A stretch of 64,000 nt of DNA. Origin: Myxococcales bacterium (GTDB lineage: Bacteria; Myxococcota_A; Polyangia; Polyangiales; Polyangiaceae). Positions 1 to 7,473 of this stretch are shown here, one piece after another. Where the stretch lies: contig SECP01000013.1 in assembly GCA_004193285.1 (NCBI GenBank), positions 1 to 64,000 of the forward strand. The letters are read 5' to 3'. Position 1 is the stretch's first letter, and the number at the start of each line of letters is the position of its first letter. The translations under genes were made by a program, and so were the position numbers. Under the pieces are notes generated by a model. It was not told where the DNA came from, searched no databases, and saw nothing but the letters and a program-made list of their open reading frames with translations.

Positions 1-3
1 CCC

Positions 4-210
4 GCTCACGCGACAGCGCCCGCCCGCCCAGCTCACCCGAAAGCGCCTGGCCCCGTGGCTGACCGGACCGCGCGCCCGGCCCCCCGGCTGACCAGACCGC
101 GCGCCTGACAACTTATCGCTCACCGGACCGCACGCCCGGCCGCCCAGCTGCCCGGACCGCCCGCCCGACGACTTAGCGGCTCACCGGACAGGCGCCCGCC
201 TGCAGCCCCC
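4..210. repeat. Degenerate tandem repeats (27-32 bp units, about 60 bp higher-order period)
   Basis: Seven units begin with gctcac or gctgac/gctgcc, at positions 4, 31, 58, 87, 118, 147 and 179. From 58 onward two unit types alternate. Type A (58, 118, 179) carries caccggaccg or gaccggaccg followed by a cgcccggcc-like tail. Type B (87, 147) ends in a gacaactta or gacgactta tail. The higher-order period is therefore 60-61 bp. All three forward frames I translated are closed by stops, so it does not look coding. The array may continue to the left of the window. Its function is unknown. Confidence 0.6.
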
Positions 211-724
211 GGCGCGCCGCCCCTCTGAACGCTCCACCTCTAACGCATCGCGTCACGTCACCTTCAGCTGGGCCTCCGTAGCAGCGGCCCCGCGCCTCTG
301 AGGCGCCGGCACTGGCCGCCTAGCCACCCGGCGCCTTTCGGTCGGGCCCGCCCTCGCCGGCGCCGAAAGTAAGCTGGGCGCGGCGGGCCCAAACCCGCTG
401 GGTGCAGACGGTGACCAACGCGGGGTCGATGCCAGCCGGAGACGCGACCTGTCCTCGCCACTCGGCCACCGCTCCGCACCTGGAAGGAACATTGACGTCG
501 GCGCCCGCCCCCCGTCCACGAGCCGACGCTGCCGCACAACCCAGTCGCGTCCTCCGGGGATACCGGGCCCCACAGCCCCGGCGGCGAGGGCATTAGGAAT
601 ACATCGTCCTTATTACAACCCCGCGGCGTAACCAGCCGCGCTCAACTCTCTGAACAGAACGCCGTGTCCCATCAAGACAACACCGTCTTGCTCCATGCCA
701 GACGAAGCGCTGACCGAGGCGTCT
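211..724. other. Gene-free GC-rich stretch
   Basis: Open frames on both strands here (about 64-109 codons) encode only Arg/Pro/Gly-rich sequence with no recognisable domain and no convincing ribosome binding site. They look like by-products of high GC content. A small inverted repeat, CAAGAC-N6-GTCTTG, lies at 673-690. I see no RNA gene. Confidence 0.45.
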
Positions 725-748
725 TTCACGCTGACTCGGAAGCGTGAA
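725..748. promoter_or_regulatory. Inverted repeat TTCACGC-N10-GCGTGAA, candidate TetR operator
   Basis: A perfect 7-bp inverted repeat with a 10-bp spacer lies 29 bp upstream of the start codon of the TetR-family gene at 778. TetR-type repressors commonly bind such dyads in their own promoters, so autoregulation is a reasonable inference. No second copy was noticed in the window. Confidence 0.4.
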
Positions 749-777
749 CGGGGCACAATTAGGACTCCGAGTTCTCT

Positions 778-1386
778 ATGAATCGCGATGCTTTGCTGCC
801 AGCACCGGGCCGGGGCGCCTACGATCGCTCGCTCAGTCGGGTGGAACGAGACGCTCAGCATCGCGAGCGGCTGCTCCTGGCGGCGTCGGAGGTTCTATCG
901 GAAGGGCCGCTCACGGTCGCGCGTATCGCGGCCCGAGCGGGGGTCGGGCGAAGCACTTTTTACGAGTTTTTCGATAGCCCGGACCACTTGCTCCGCCAGC
1001 TCGAGCTCAGGGTATTGCGGGCTTTGGAGGCAAGCTTGGAGGGAGCGCTCGCGACCGCGCGTACCCCGCTCGAGAGGGTCCGGGCCATCGCGCGCGCGTG
1101 GCTCACCGAGCTCGAGGCGCGGCCCACGGAGGCGCGCGTTGCGCTCACGCCCCGAGCTAGTGCCGACCTACTTTCTCCTGCGGGCAAGGTCCTGCACGCG
1201 GCGCTCACGCGCAGCGCCGCCGCGGCGCGCGGGGTTGGCGTTGGTTGGTTGAGCGCGACGGACGACTCGAGCCTGCTCGCGGCGGCGGCCGCAGTGGAAA
1301 TCGTGACTCGCAAGCACCTCGCGGGCCCAGCAGTGGACGACGCTCAGCGCGTGCTCACCGAGCTCGTCGCGAAGCTGCTCCGCTGA
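778..1386 (+). CDS. TetR/AcrR-family transcriptional regulator
   Basis: The protein has 202 residues, a normal TetR length. After a 25-residue leader comes the N-terminal DNA-binding domain (about residues 25-75), with the helix-turn-helix core TVARIAARAGVGRSTFYEFF near residues 46-65. This pattern is diagnostic of the family. The C-terminal part is alpha-helical and Ala/Leu-rich and should form the dimerisation and ligand pocket, but its ligand cannot be read from sequence. The ATG at 778 is the first plausible start. The inverted repeat at 725-748 just upstream is a candidate autoregulatory operator. No obviously co-regulated efflux or enzyme gene is adjacent, because the next gene on the same strand is zapA. 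Confidence 0.85.
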   Translation: MNRDALLPAPGRGAYDRSLSRVERDAQHRERLLLAASEVLSEGPLTVARIAARAGVGRSTFYEFFDSPDHLLRQLELRVLRALEASLEGALATARTPLERVRAIARAWLTELEARPTEARVALTPRASADLLSPAGKVLHAALTRSAAAARGVGVGWLSATDDSSLLAAAAAVEIVTRKHLAGPAVDDAQRVLTELVAKLLR

Positions 1387-1575
1387 GCGGGTTCTTGCTC
1401 CCGCCGCAAGTCGTTTCGGCGCGGTGGTTGTCGCACAAGCTGTGGGTCGCCTGTGGAGAACATGCGCGCTTCGACCGCGACGGTTGGTGCCCACTTCTGC
1501 GGGAAAAGCTGACCATCGCATTGTCGCGATGTGGGCATTTCCATGCGTGCTCCATGATGCTACGGTCCGGCCCCG

Positions 1576-1947
1576 ATGGCAGGCACCCCAGTCGAGCTCA
1601 AAGTGGGGGGGCAGACGTACCGCGTCGTCGCCTCCGCTGAAGAAGCCGAGCTGAAGCGCCTCGCAGACTTGGTCGACGCGCGGCTTCGCGCCATGAGCGC
1701 GCCGGGCAAGGCGATCTCGCCGCAATCTTTGCTGCTCGCGGCCATATCGCTCGCCCACGACCTTGAAGAAGAGAAGCGCAAGCGCTTGCAGTTGGAAGCG
1801 CGCTCCAAGGAGATGCTCCGGAGCGTGCTCACCCGCATCGACGCGGCCCTCGAAGCCAACGACGAAAAGTCGGACGGGGACTCGGACCCGGAGCCGAGCG
1901 AGCCGCCGCCGTCGGTCGAGCTCATGAACGACGAGTTCGAGCTCTAA
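1576..1947 (+). CDS. zapA: Cell division protein ZapA
   Basis: The protein has 123 residues. The N-terminal segment PVELKVGGQTYRVV, followed by the helix with LADLVDARL, matches the ZapA globular head. Residues about 55-95 form the long helix used for antiparallel tetramerisation (SLAHDLEEEKRKRLQLEARS). The acidic tail (about 96-123, DSDPEPSEPPPS) is a local extension. ZapA binds FtsZ and stabilises the Z-ring at mid-cell. The gene stands between TetR and a convergent lipoprotein gene whose stop lies only 9 bp beyond zapA. There is therefore no room for the 6S RNA gene that follows zapA in many Proteobacteria. Confidence 0.85.
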   Translation: MAGTPVELKVGGQTYRVVASAEEAELKRLADLVDARLRAMSAPGKAISPQSLLLAAISLAHDLEEEKRKRLQLEARSKEMLRSVLTRIDAALEANDEKSDGDSDPEPSEPPPSVELMNDEFEL

Positions 1948-1956
1948 GCGGCAAGC

Positions 1957-2415
1957 CTACAAGCCTCCATCGAGCCGCCGCTCGATGGGCGTCAGCGGTG
2001 GCAGCTCCAGAACGACGCGCCATTTGCCGTCTTCTCGCACGCATTTGACGCGGTCTACGGCTCCGCCCTCGCTCGTGATGCTGACCTCCGCCCAGTCCCC
2101 ATCGATACGCGCCTCGTAGTGGCGGGGCTTGCGGTGCAAGGCAAAGCGCGACGGCGGGAGCATCTCCTCCGGAGCAATCTCGCGACCCGCGACGTCGCTG
2201 GCACGTTTGGCGCGCTCGGCGAGGTTGCGGCGCGCGTCGCTCCACAGCAGCTCGTAAGCAGCTCGCGCGGCCTTGCGATCCCCATGCACGCGCTGCAGCC
2301 GCGCGATGAGCTCCGCGACGAGCCGCTCGGGCTCACTGTCCGCGGCGTCTTCTTCGCAGCCCGTCACCACGGCCAGCGCGAGCAGCGCCGAGCAGCAATC
2401 ACGGCGCCGGAGCAT
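1957..2415 (-). CDS. Small predicted lipoprotein, possible NTF2-like fold
   Basis: The protein has 152 residues. The N-terminus MLRRRDCCSALLALAVVTGC ends in a clear lipobox (VTGC, acylated Cys at 20), so export and lipid anchoring are predicted. The mature part has an alpha-helical first half (LVAELIARLQRVHGDRKAA, then LLWSDARRNLAERA). The second half is beta-rich (HYEARIDGDWAEVSI, KWRVVLELPPL) and resembles NTF2-like/SnoaL proteins, which would be inference only. It starts 2 bp after the trpS stop on the same strand and is probably co-transcribed with trpS. No specific function is recognised. Confidence 0.7.
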   Translation of the reverse strand: MLRRRDCCSALLALAVVTGCEEDAADSEPERLVAELIARLQRVHGDRKAARAAYELLWSDARRNLAERAKRASDVAGREIAPEEMLPPSRFALHRKPRHYEARIDGDWAEVSITSEGGAVDRVKCVREDGKWRVVLELPPLTPIERRLDGGL

Positions 2416-2417
2416 GC

Positions 2418-3422
2418 TCAGGTCGGTACCTTTTGCGAGGACGACGTCAGCCCCATGGCTCCGTACACGTCCGCCATCGTGCTTTTTGCGATGGCGCGCG
2501 CTCTCTCCGCGCCTTGCGCGACCGCCTCCGTCACGAGGCTCGGCTTTTTACGCAGCTCCACGTAGCGCTCTTGGACGGGCTGCAGGTCCGCCAACATCGC
2601 GTCGCGCAGACGCATCTTGCAGGTACCACAGGGGAGCGCGCCGCTTCGGCAATCCCTATCGACCTCCGCCACGACCTCCGGCGAGGACGCCGCCTTGTGA
2701 AGCGTGAAGATGTTGCAAACCTCCGGACGGCCCGGCGAGCCCAGCGCTACTTTCAGAGGATCGGTGAACGCGCCTTTGAGCTTCTTTTCGATCACCTTGG
2801 GCGAATCCTCGAGGTCGATCGTGTTGCCGCGGGACTTGCTCATCTTGTGCTTGCCGTCGAGCCCCATGATGCGCGGCGCGGACGAAAGGCGCGGCTTCGG
2901 CTCCGGGAAAACCTTGCCAAAGCGGTGGTTGAAGCGCCGGCAGATGTCACGCGCCAGCTCCAAATGCTGCACCTGGTCCTCACCCACGGGGATCAGATCT
3001 GCCTTGTAGAGCAGGATGTCCGCGGCCATGAGGACGGGATAGGTGAACAGGCCAGCGTTGTTGTTCTCCTGGTGCTGCTCGCTCTTTTCCTTGAACTGGG
3101 TCATGCGGTTCAGCTCGCCCATCATGGTGAGCGTCGTGAGGTACCAGGAGAGCTCCATGTGCTCCTTCACGTCGCTCTGAATGAAGACGATGCTCTTTTC
3201 CGGATTCAGCCCCGCAGCGAGATAACCAGCCGCGGCTTCGAACACGCGCTTCGGTAAGTCCTTGGCCTCGTACTCGACGGTGATGGCGTGCGCGTCCACC
3301 ACGCAGAAGATCGTTTCGTTGCCCGGCTCCTTCTCGAGCGCGACCCACTGCTGCATGGCGCCGTAGAAATTGCCGATGTGGAGTGCGCCGGAGGGCTGTG
3401 CGCCCGAGAAGATGCGGGACAT
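2418..3422 (-). CDS. trpS: Tryptophan-tRNA ligase
   Basis: The protein has 334 residues, typical for bacterial TrpRS, a class I synthetase that charges tRNA-Trp. I placed the start at the ATG giving MSRIFSGAQPSGALHIGN, which puts the HIGH-type motif (HIGN) at residues 15-18 as in the family. The frame is open 112 codons further upstream, but that extension has no homology and would overlap the divergent methyltransferase. Other signatures are the ADILLYKADLIPVGEDQVQH block and the KMSKS loop. The C-terminal anticodon-binding region is complete. It is divergent from the methyltransferase with an 85-bp gap, and the lipoprotein gene at 1957 follows closely. Confidence 0.95.
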   Translation of the reverse strand: MSRIFSGAQPSGALHIGNFYGAMQQWVALEKEPGNETIFCVVDAHAITVEYEAKDLPKRVFEAAAGYLAAGLNPEKSIVFIQSDVKEHMELSWYLTTLTMMGELNRMTQFKEKSEQHQENNNAGLFTYPVLMAADILLYKADLIPVGEDQVQHLELARDICRRFNHRFGKVFPEPKPRLSSAPRIMGLDGKHKMSKSRGNTIDLEDSPKVIEKKLKGAFTDPLKVALGSPGRPEVCNIFTLHKAASSPEVVAEVDRDCRSGALPCGTCKMRLRDAMLADLQPVQERYVELRKKPSLVTEAVAQGAERARAIAKSTMADVYGAMGLTSSSQKVPT

Positions 3423-3507
3423 CGCGAGGGCGGGGAGGCTAACAGCGGGAAGGAAAGCTGCAAACTTGGCCGAGCGGTGGAGCGCCCAGTTACGATTTGC
3501 GGCGCGC

Positions 3508-4509
3508 ATGAAAGCCCCTAGTTCGGCCCTGAAACCGGTCATCCTACCCGGCCCCGAGGCGGTCGGTGAGCTGGAGCTCGTTCGTAAGGGGGACCCCGAC
3601 TGCGTGCTCGTGCAGGGCGACAACCTCGCCGCGCTCCGCGGCCTCGCGGAGCAGGAGACGCGTTTTGCCCTGGCGTACCTGGACCCGCCGTTCCTCACCG
3701 GCCGCGAGCACGCGCTCGTCGAGCGAAAGCGTGGAAAGCAGGGCGAGATCGTCCGCACCTTGAAGCCGGCATTCGACGACCGGTGGGACTCGCTGGAGGA
3801 CTACCTCGCCGCGCTGAAGCCGCGCATCGCCGCCGCCCGCGACCTCTTGATGCAGGACGGCTGCCTCGTGCTGCACGTCGATCCGAAGACGAGCCACTAC
3901 CTGAAGGTGGCGTGCGACCAGATCTTCGGGCGCGACTGCTTCGCGAGTGAGATCGTGTGGCGCTACCGGCGCTGGCCTGCAAAAACGCCGAACTTTCAGC
4001 GCGTTCACGACGTGTTGCTCCGCTACGTGAAGGACCCGCGCGTGGCGCCCCGCTTCAATCAGCTCTACGAGCCGCTCGCGCCCTCCACCCTCGCGACCTG
4101 GGGTACGCGCAAGCAGCGAGCTATCACCGACGAGAGCGGCCGCCGTACGCGCTCGAGCAGCACCGCGGAAGCGACGCCGGGCGCGCCGATGGGTGACGTC
4201 TGGGAAATCGGCATCGTGGCGCCGGTCGCCAAAGAGCGCACCGGCTATCCGACTCAAAAGCCCGAAGCGCTCATGTCGCGCATCGTGCAGAGCTGCAGCC
4301 ACCCCGGCGACTGGGTGCTGGACGTCTACGCGGGCAGCGCCACGACCGCGACCGTAGCGCGCAAATTGGGCCGCGCCGCCGTGTCCTTGGACGAGAGCGA
4401 GCAAGCGCTTGAAGTGGCGCGTCACCGGCTCAAGAGCGCGGGTTTTCCGGCGCTGGAGCTCAAGGTAGCCGCCGCGCGTGCGGCTTCGCCCCGAGCCGTG
4501 GTCGCCTAG
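3508..4509 (+). CDS. Orphan site-specific DNA methyltransferase (N4/N6 amino type, beta order)
   Basis: The protein has 333 residues from ATG 3508. The catalytic motif IV is LDPPF (residues 58-62), and the SAM-binding motif DVYAGSATT lies near the C-terminus (272-280). This order of catalytic motif first and SAM motif last is the beta class, as in CcrM and type III Mod subunits. GYPTQKPEAL (247-256) is the conserved TQKP segment. The middle part (about 150-240) would hold target recognition. No restriction endonuclease or specificity subunit lies nearby, so it is an orphan enzyme, perhaps for epigenetic control. Its stop shares a CTAG palindrome with the convergent parvulin gene. Confidence 0.85.
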   Translation: MKAPSSALKPVILPGPEAVGELELVRKGDPDCVLVQGDNLAALRGLAEQETRFALAYLDPPFLTGREHALVERKRGKQGEIVRTLKPAFDDRWDSLEDYLAALKPRIAAARDLLMQDGCLVLHVDPKTSHYLKVACDQIFGRDCFASEIVWRYRRWPAKTPNFQRVHDVLLRYVKDPRVAPRFNQLYEPLAPSTLATWGTRKQRAITDESGRRTRSSSTAEATPGAPMGDVWEIGIVAPVAKERTGYPTQKPEALMSRIVQSCSHPGDWVLDVYAGSATTATVARKLGRAAVSLDESEQALEVARHRLKSAGFPALELKVAAARAASPRAVVA

Positions 4510-5495
4510 CGCGTTCCGCGGTCCCCGGGCTTCGGCGTCTCCGCGCCGGCGGGCGCGGCGGTCGCGCTCGGCAACGGCGGTAGACTGCGGACCGAGGCGC
4601 TCGGGGGCGCGAACGAGGCGTCCGGCAATGTCTCCAGCAGCTGCGACTCGAGCACCTTCACCCGCTGCGCTCGGAGCTCGGTGAGGAGCCGTTGCCGCGC
4701 ACCCTCGAGGCGCTGGCGCGTGAGCAGCGTACGGATCGCGGGCCCTTCTTGCGCCACCGTCCGCGAGATGGGCGGCAAGCTGCCGCGCCGCCAGACCACC
4801 GCGATGCCGCTCGCTAGCTTGAGCGGCTCGGAGACAAGCTGCCCGTCTTGAAGCTTCTCTACCGCTGCAAAAAGTGCAGGATCTACGCGGAGTTGCGGAG
4901 TATCCGTCTGCCCGTCGGCTCGGACGAAACCGAGGTCCCCATCGCGGAGCTTGGTAGCTGCGTCCAGCGAGTGGTCCCGGGCGAAGGCTCGCCACTTGGC
5001 CGGCCCACCCGCGCCCTGACTCTCTTCCAGGATCTTCTTCGCTAGCTGCTCGTCGTTGACCAAGATTCGCCAGATGCGCACGCGCCGCGGCGTCTCGAAG
5101 CGCTCCTTGTGCTCGTCGAAGTACTTCTGCACGTCCGCCTCCGTGACCGGTTCGTTCGCCGACGTGAGCCGCGACAGCTCGGCCTCCATGGCGCGCGCGT
5201 ACAGCTCCTGGATGCGGTCCGCGGTGCGCGGCCGCTTGTCGATGCCCCGCGCGCGAGCCTCGGCCGCGCCTTGCAGCTCGGGGACGACGAGCTTCTCCAC
5301 GACCGCGCGGCGGCGAGCAGAGTCGTCCGCGCCGAGCGCCTGCAGCTGAAAAGCCGGTACCCGAGCGATGGCGCGCGCCACCGCGGCCGCGTCCGCGCTC
5401 TCCGAGCCAGCGCGCACGACCGGCGTGCTGGCGTCTGCGGCAAACGCGGTCGCGCTCACCAGCGGAACCGCCAAGAGGCGCAAAAGTGGCTTCAT
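4506..5495 (-). CDS. PpiC-type (parvulin/SurA-like) peptidyl-prolyl isomerase, exported
   Basis: The protein has 329 residues. MKPLLRLLAVPLVSATAFA is a signal peptide. Helical chaperone segments occupy about 25-135. The parvulin-like domain follows (about 125-265: YFDEHKERFETPRRVRIWRI, then GDLGFVRADG, then ASGIAVVWRRG). A Pro-rich tail closes the protein. It is expected to assist folding of exported and outer-membrane proteins in the periplasm. The start ATG overlaps the stop of the upstream gene as ATGA, and it is the last gene of the rnc operon. Isomerase activity is not certain because parvulin active-site residues are only loosely recognisable. Confidence 0.8.
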   Translation of the reverse strand: MKPLLRLLAVPLVSATAFAADASTPVVRAGSESADAAAVARAIARVPAFQLQALGADDSARRRAVVEKLVVPELQGAAEARARGIDKRPRTADRIQELYARAMEAELSRLTSANEPVTEADVQKYFDEHKERFETPRRVRIWRILVNDEQLAKKILEESQGAGGPAKWRAFARDHSLDAATKLRDGDLGFVRADGQTDTPQLRVDPALFAAVEKLQDGQLVSEPLKLASGIAVVWRRGSLPPISRTVAQEGPAIRTLLTRQRLEGARQRLLTELRAQRVKVLESQLLETLPDASFAPPSASVRSLPPLPSATAAPAGAETPKPGDRGTR

Positions 5496-5899
5496 TTGAC
5501 GCCCGGTAGGGCCCAGCCCAGCTGCTTCAAGATACCGCGCAGCACGTTCTCTTCGTCGCGCGCCCGCTGCTGGTAAATCAGGAAACGCTCGCCCTTGGAC
5601 TCGGTGGCGGCCTCCGCCGAGCGCTCGTAATTCTCGAGGATGAGGAGCAGGTGGGGGTGGGCCATCACTACTTCTTTGGGAACGTTCATGCGCGACGCCG
5701 CCTCCAAGCGCGCCGAGGCCACGCGGTGCACGAGCTCCGCCAAGTCCTTGTCGTTCACGCGGCCGCGCAGGTACTCGGACTCGCGGCTCGCCTCGACGAC
5801 GAGCAGAGCCGCCCGATTCAAGTAGCTCCCCGCATGAGCCGGCGCCGTCGTCAGGACCGGCACGACCAAGGCCAAGGTGAGCAGCGCGCGGCGATTCAC
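5492..5899 (-). CDS. Small secreted protein of unknown function
   Basis: The protein has 135 residues from a GTG start. The signal peptide is MNRRALLTLALVVPVLTTAP followed by an AHA cleavage site. The mature chain is short, about 110 residues and mainly alpha-helical (LNRAALLVVEASRESEYLRG, later ENYERSAEAATESKGERF). It has no cysteine pair or catalytic motif I can name. It sits between rnc (GTGA overlap) and the parvulin gene (ATGA overlap), so all three are translationally coupled. A periplasmic role related to the parvulin is a guess from context. Confidence 0.75.
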   Translation of the reverse strand: MNRRALLTLALVVPVLTTAPAHAGSYLNRAALLVVEASRESEYLRGRVNDKDLAELVHRVASARLEAASRMNVPKEVVMAHPHLLLILENYERSAEAATESKGERFLIYQQRARDEENVLRGILKQLGWALPGVK

Positions 5900-6609
5900 G
5901 GCCCCTCCTCATCCGGCGCGTCCGGCGAAACCAGCTGCGAGAGGGCTTGCGCGGCCGCCGCGCGCTCCGCCGCGCGCTTCGATTTGCCGCGCCCTTCGCC
6001 GAGCAATACACCCTGGTGGCGCACCTCCACCCGAAACGACCGGTCATGGGCCGGGCCGTCCGTCTCCACGAGCTCGTAGCTCGGAGCGACGCCGCTCTGC
6101 GCCTGCAAGCGCTCTTGGAGCTCGCTCTTGGGGTCCAGCTCGGGGCTGATGCCGCGGAGCGCCGGCTCCGCGATGCGCGAGCACAGCGCCCTGGCCGCAT
6201 CCAACCCGCGCTCCAGGAAGACCGCCGCCACCAGCGCCTCTACCGCGTCGGCCAGCACGTTCGTGGCGTCCCCCAAACCCGCCGCCTCGGCGCCTCGGCC
6301 GAGCCGCAACGCCTTGGCGAGCTCATGCTCACGGGCCCAGAGGCACAGAGCCTCCGCGCTGACGAGCTGCGCCCGCATGCGCGTCAGCACCCCCTCGTTC
6401 GCGTTCGGCTGCTGCTTGAACAGCAGCTCACCAACGCAAAAGCCCAGCACCGCGTCGCCCAGGAACTCCAGCCGCTGGTTGTCGGGAAGATCGCGTCGCT
6501 CGTTCGAGAAGCTCGGGTGGGTGAGCGCCTCCTCGAGGTGCGTCGTGTCGCCTTCCAGGCCTACCAGGGCGGCAATGCGCGCACGTTGCTCGGGAAAGTC
6601 GTTCTTCAC
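5896..6609 (-). CDS. rnc: Ribonuclease III
   Basis: The protein has 237 residues from a GTG start. The RNase III signature QRLEFLGDAVLG (46-57) includes the metal ligands E48 and D52. The second acidic pair is in LADAVEALVA (D121, E124). A C-terminal double-stranded RNA-binding domain (about 160-228) shows PKSELQERLQ and GRGKSKRAAERAAA. The enzyme cleaves double-stranded RNA in rRNA processing and RNA decay. It is the first gene of a three-gene overlapping operon with a small secreted protein and a parvulin. In many bacteria rnc is followed by era, which is absent here. Confidence 0.95.
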   Translation of the reverse strand: MKNDFPEQRARIAALVGLEGDTTHLEEALTHPSFSNERRDLPDNQRLEFLGDAVLGFCVGELLFKQQPNANEGVLTRMRAQLVSAEALCLWAREHELAKALRLGRGAEAAGLGDATNVLADAVEALVAAVFLERGLDAARALCSRIAEPALRGISPELDPKSELQERLQAQSGVAPSYELVETDGPAHDRSFRVEVRHQGVLLGEGRGKSKRAAERAAAAQALSQLVSPDAPDEEGP

Positions 6610-6748
6610 GGGTCGAGGGCGGCGACCTTAGCACCAGCCCGAGAGGTCTCGAATCGGCGTACACTAACGCAGCGCGTCAACAGCAGCCGGGAACCTTGGC
6701 TCGGCACACGTGTCGTTCGCCAGCGTGGCACTCGGCTATTCTGGCGTG

Positions 6749-7429
6749 ATGGCGGCGCTCCAGGCGTGCCCGTTTTGTCGGAAGCTCTATACCGAGGGTG
6801 AGGAGACCGTGTGCCCGGAGTGCGAGGTCGCGCTCGTCGCGATGAACCGGCTACCGCCGTCGCTCGACGCTCTCGAGGAAGACGCAGAGCAGGGCCAGCT
6901 CACGTTGCCGGAGAACCAGCCGCTCCCGGCCGCGTACATGGGTCGCGGTCGCGGCGCGCTGTTGGCGCTCTCGGCACTCGGCTTGTTCGCGTTCTTCTTG
7001 CCGTGGGTGGAGCTCACGGCGCCGGAGAGCATCGTGTACAGCGCGTTCGACTTGGCGCGTGGGCGAGCCGGCTTCCTGTGGGGCGGCGCGACTGCGTGGC
7101 TCGTGATGATTCCGCTGGTCATCACCCGCCGCACCATCGCCCGCATGCGAGGCGTGCGGATCGTGACCGTGATGTTCGCGGCCATGACTTTGACCGAGAC
7201 GCTCATGCTGTGGCTGATGCCTCCGCGTCGCGGCATCGCCCCGCTCGAGCTTCATTTCCGTTACGGCTTGTTCCTGAGCGGGGCTATCTCGATCGCGGGC
7301 ATGCTCGTGGCCGCGCGGTTCGGCGGGAGCCTGGACAAGCTGCCGAAATTCCTGCTGGTTGCGGCGGAGAGCGGCGGCGGCCCCGGCCCCGGTTCGCGTG
7401 AAACGAGCGCGGGCCAGACGCTGCACTGA
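6749..7429 (+). CDS. Zinc-ribbon membrane protein of unknown function
   Basis: The protein has 226 residues from ATG 6749. A GTG 13 codons upstream is possible, but the conserved-looking part begins MAALQACPFC. The N-terminus carries two CxxC pairs (CPFC and CPEC, 14 residues apart), a typical zinc ribbon. After an acidic linker there are about four hydrophobic segments: LLALSALGLFAFFLPW, LWGGATAWLVMIPLVI, VTVMFAAMTLTETLMLWL and FLSGAISIAGMLVAARF. This suits an inner-membrane protein with a cytoplasmic zinc ribbon. It lies 44 bp before another CxxC-containing membrane protein on the same strand. The function is unknown. Confidence 0.75.
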   Translation: MAALQACPFCRKLYTEGEETVCPECEVALVAMNRLPPSLDALEEDAEQGQLTLPENQPLPAAYMGRGRGALLALSALGLFAFFLPWVELTAPESIVYSAFDLARGRAGFLWGGATAWLVMIPLVITRRTIARMRGVRIVTVMFAAMTLTETLMLWLMPPRRGIAPLELHFRYGLFLSGAISIAGMLVAARFGGSLDKLPKFLLVAAESGGGPGPGSRETSAGQTLH

Positions 7430-7473
7430 GCCGCGGTTCGTTGCTGAAAGAGCCCTGCGTGCTAGGAGGCAGG

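Noticed and set aside
4-210. CRISPR array
   Set aside because: The repeats are degenerate, adjoin directly or differ by a few bases, and have no unique spacers of constant length. No cas gene is in the window.
1948-1956. 6S RNA gene after zapA
   Set aside because: Only 9 bp separate zapA from the convergent lipoprotein stop, so the usual ssrS position does not exist here.
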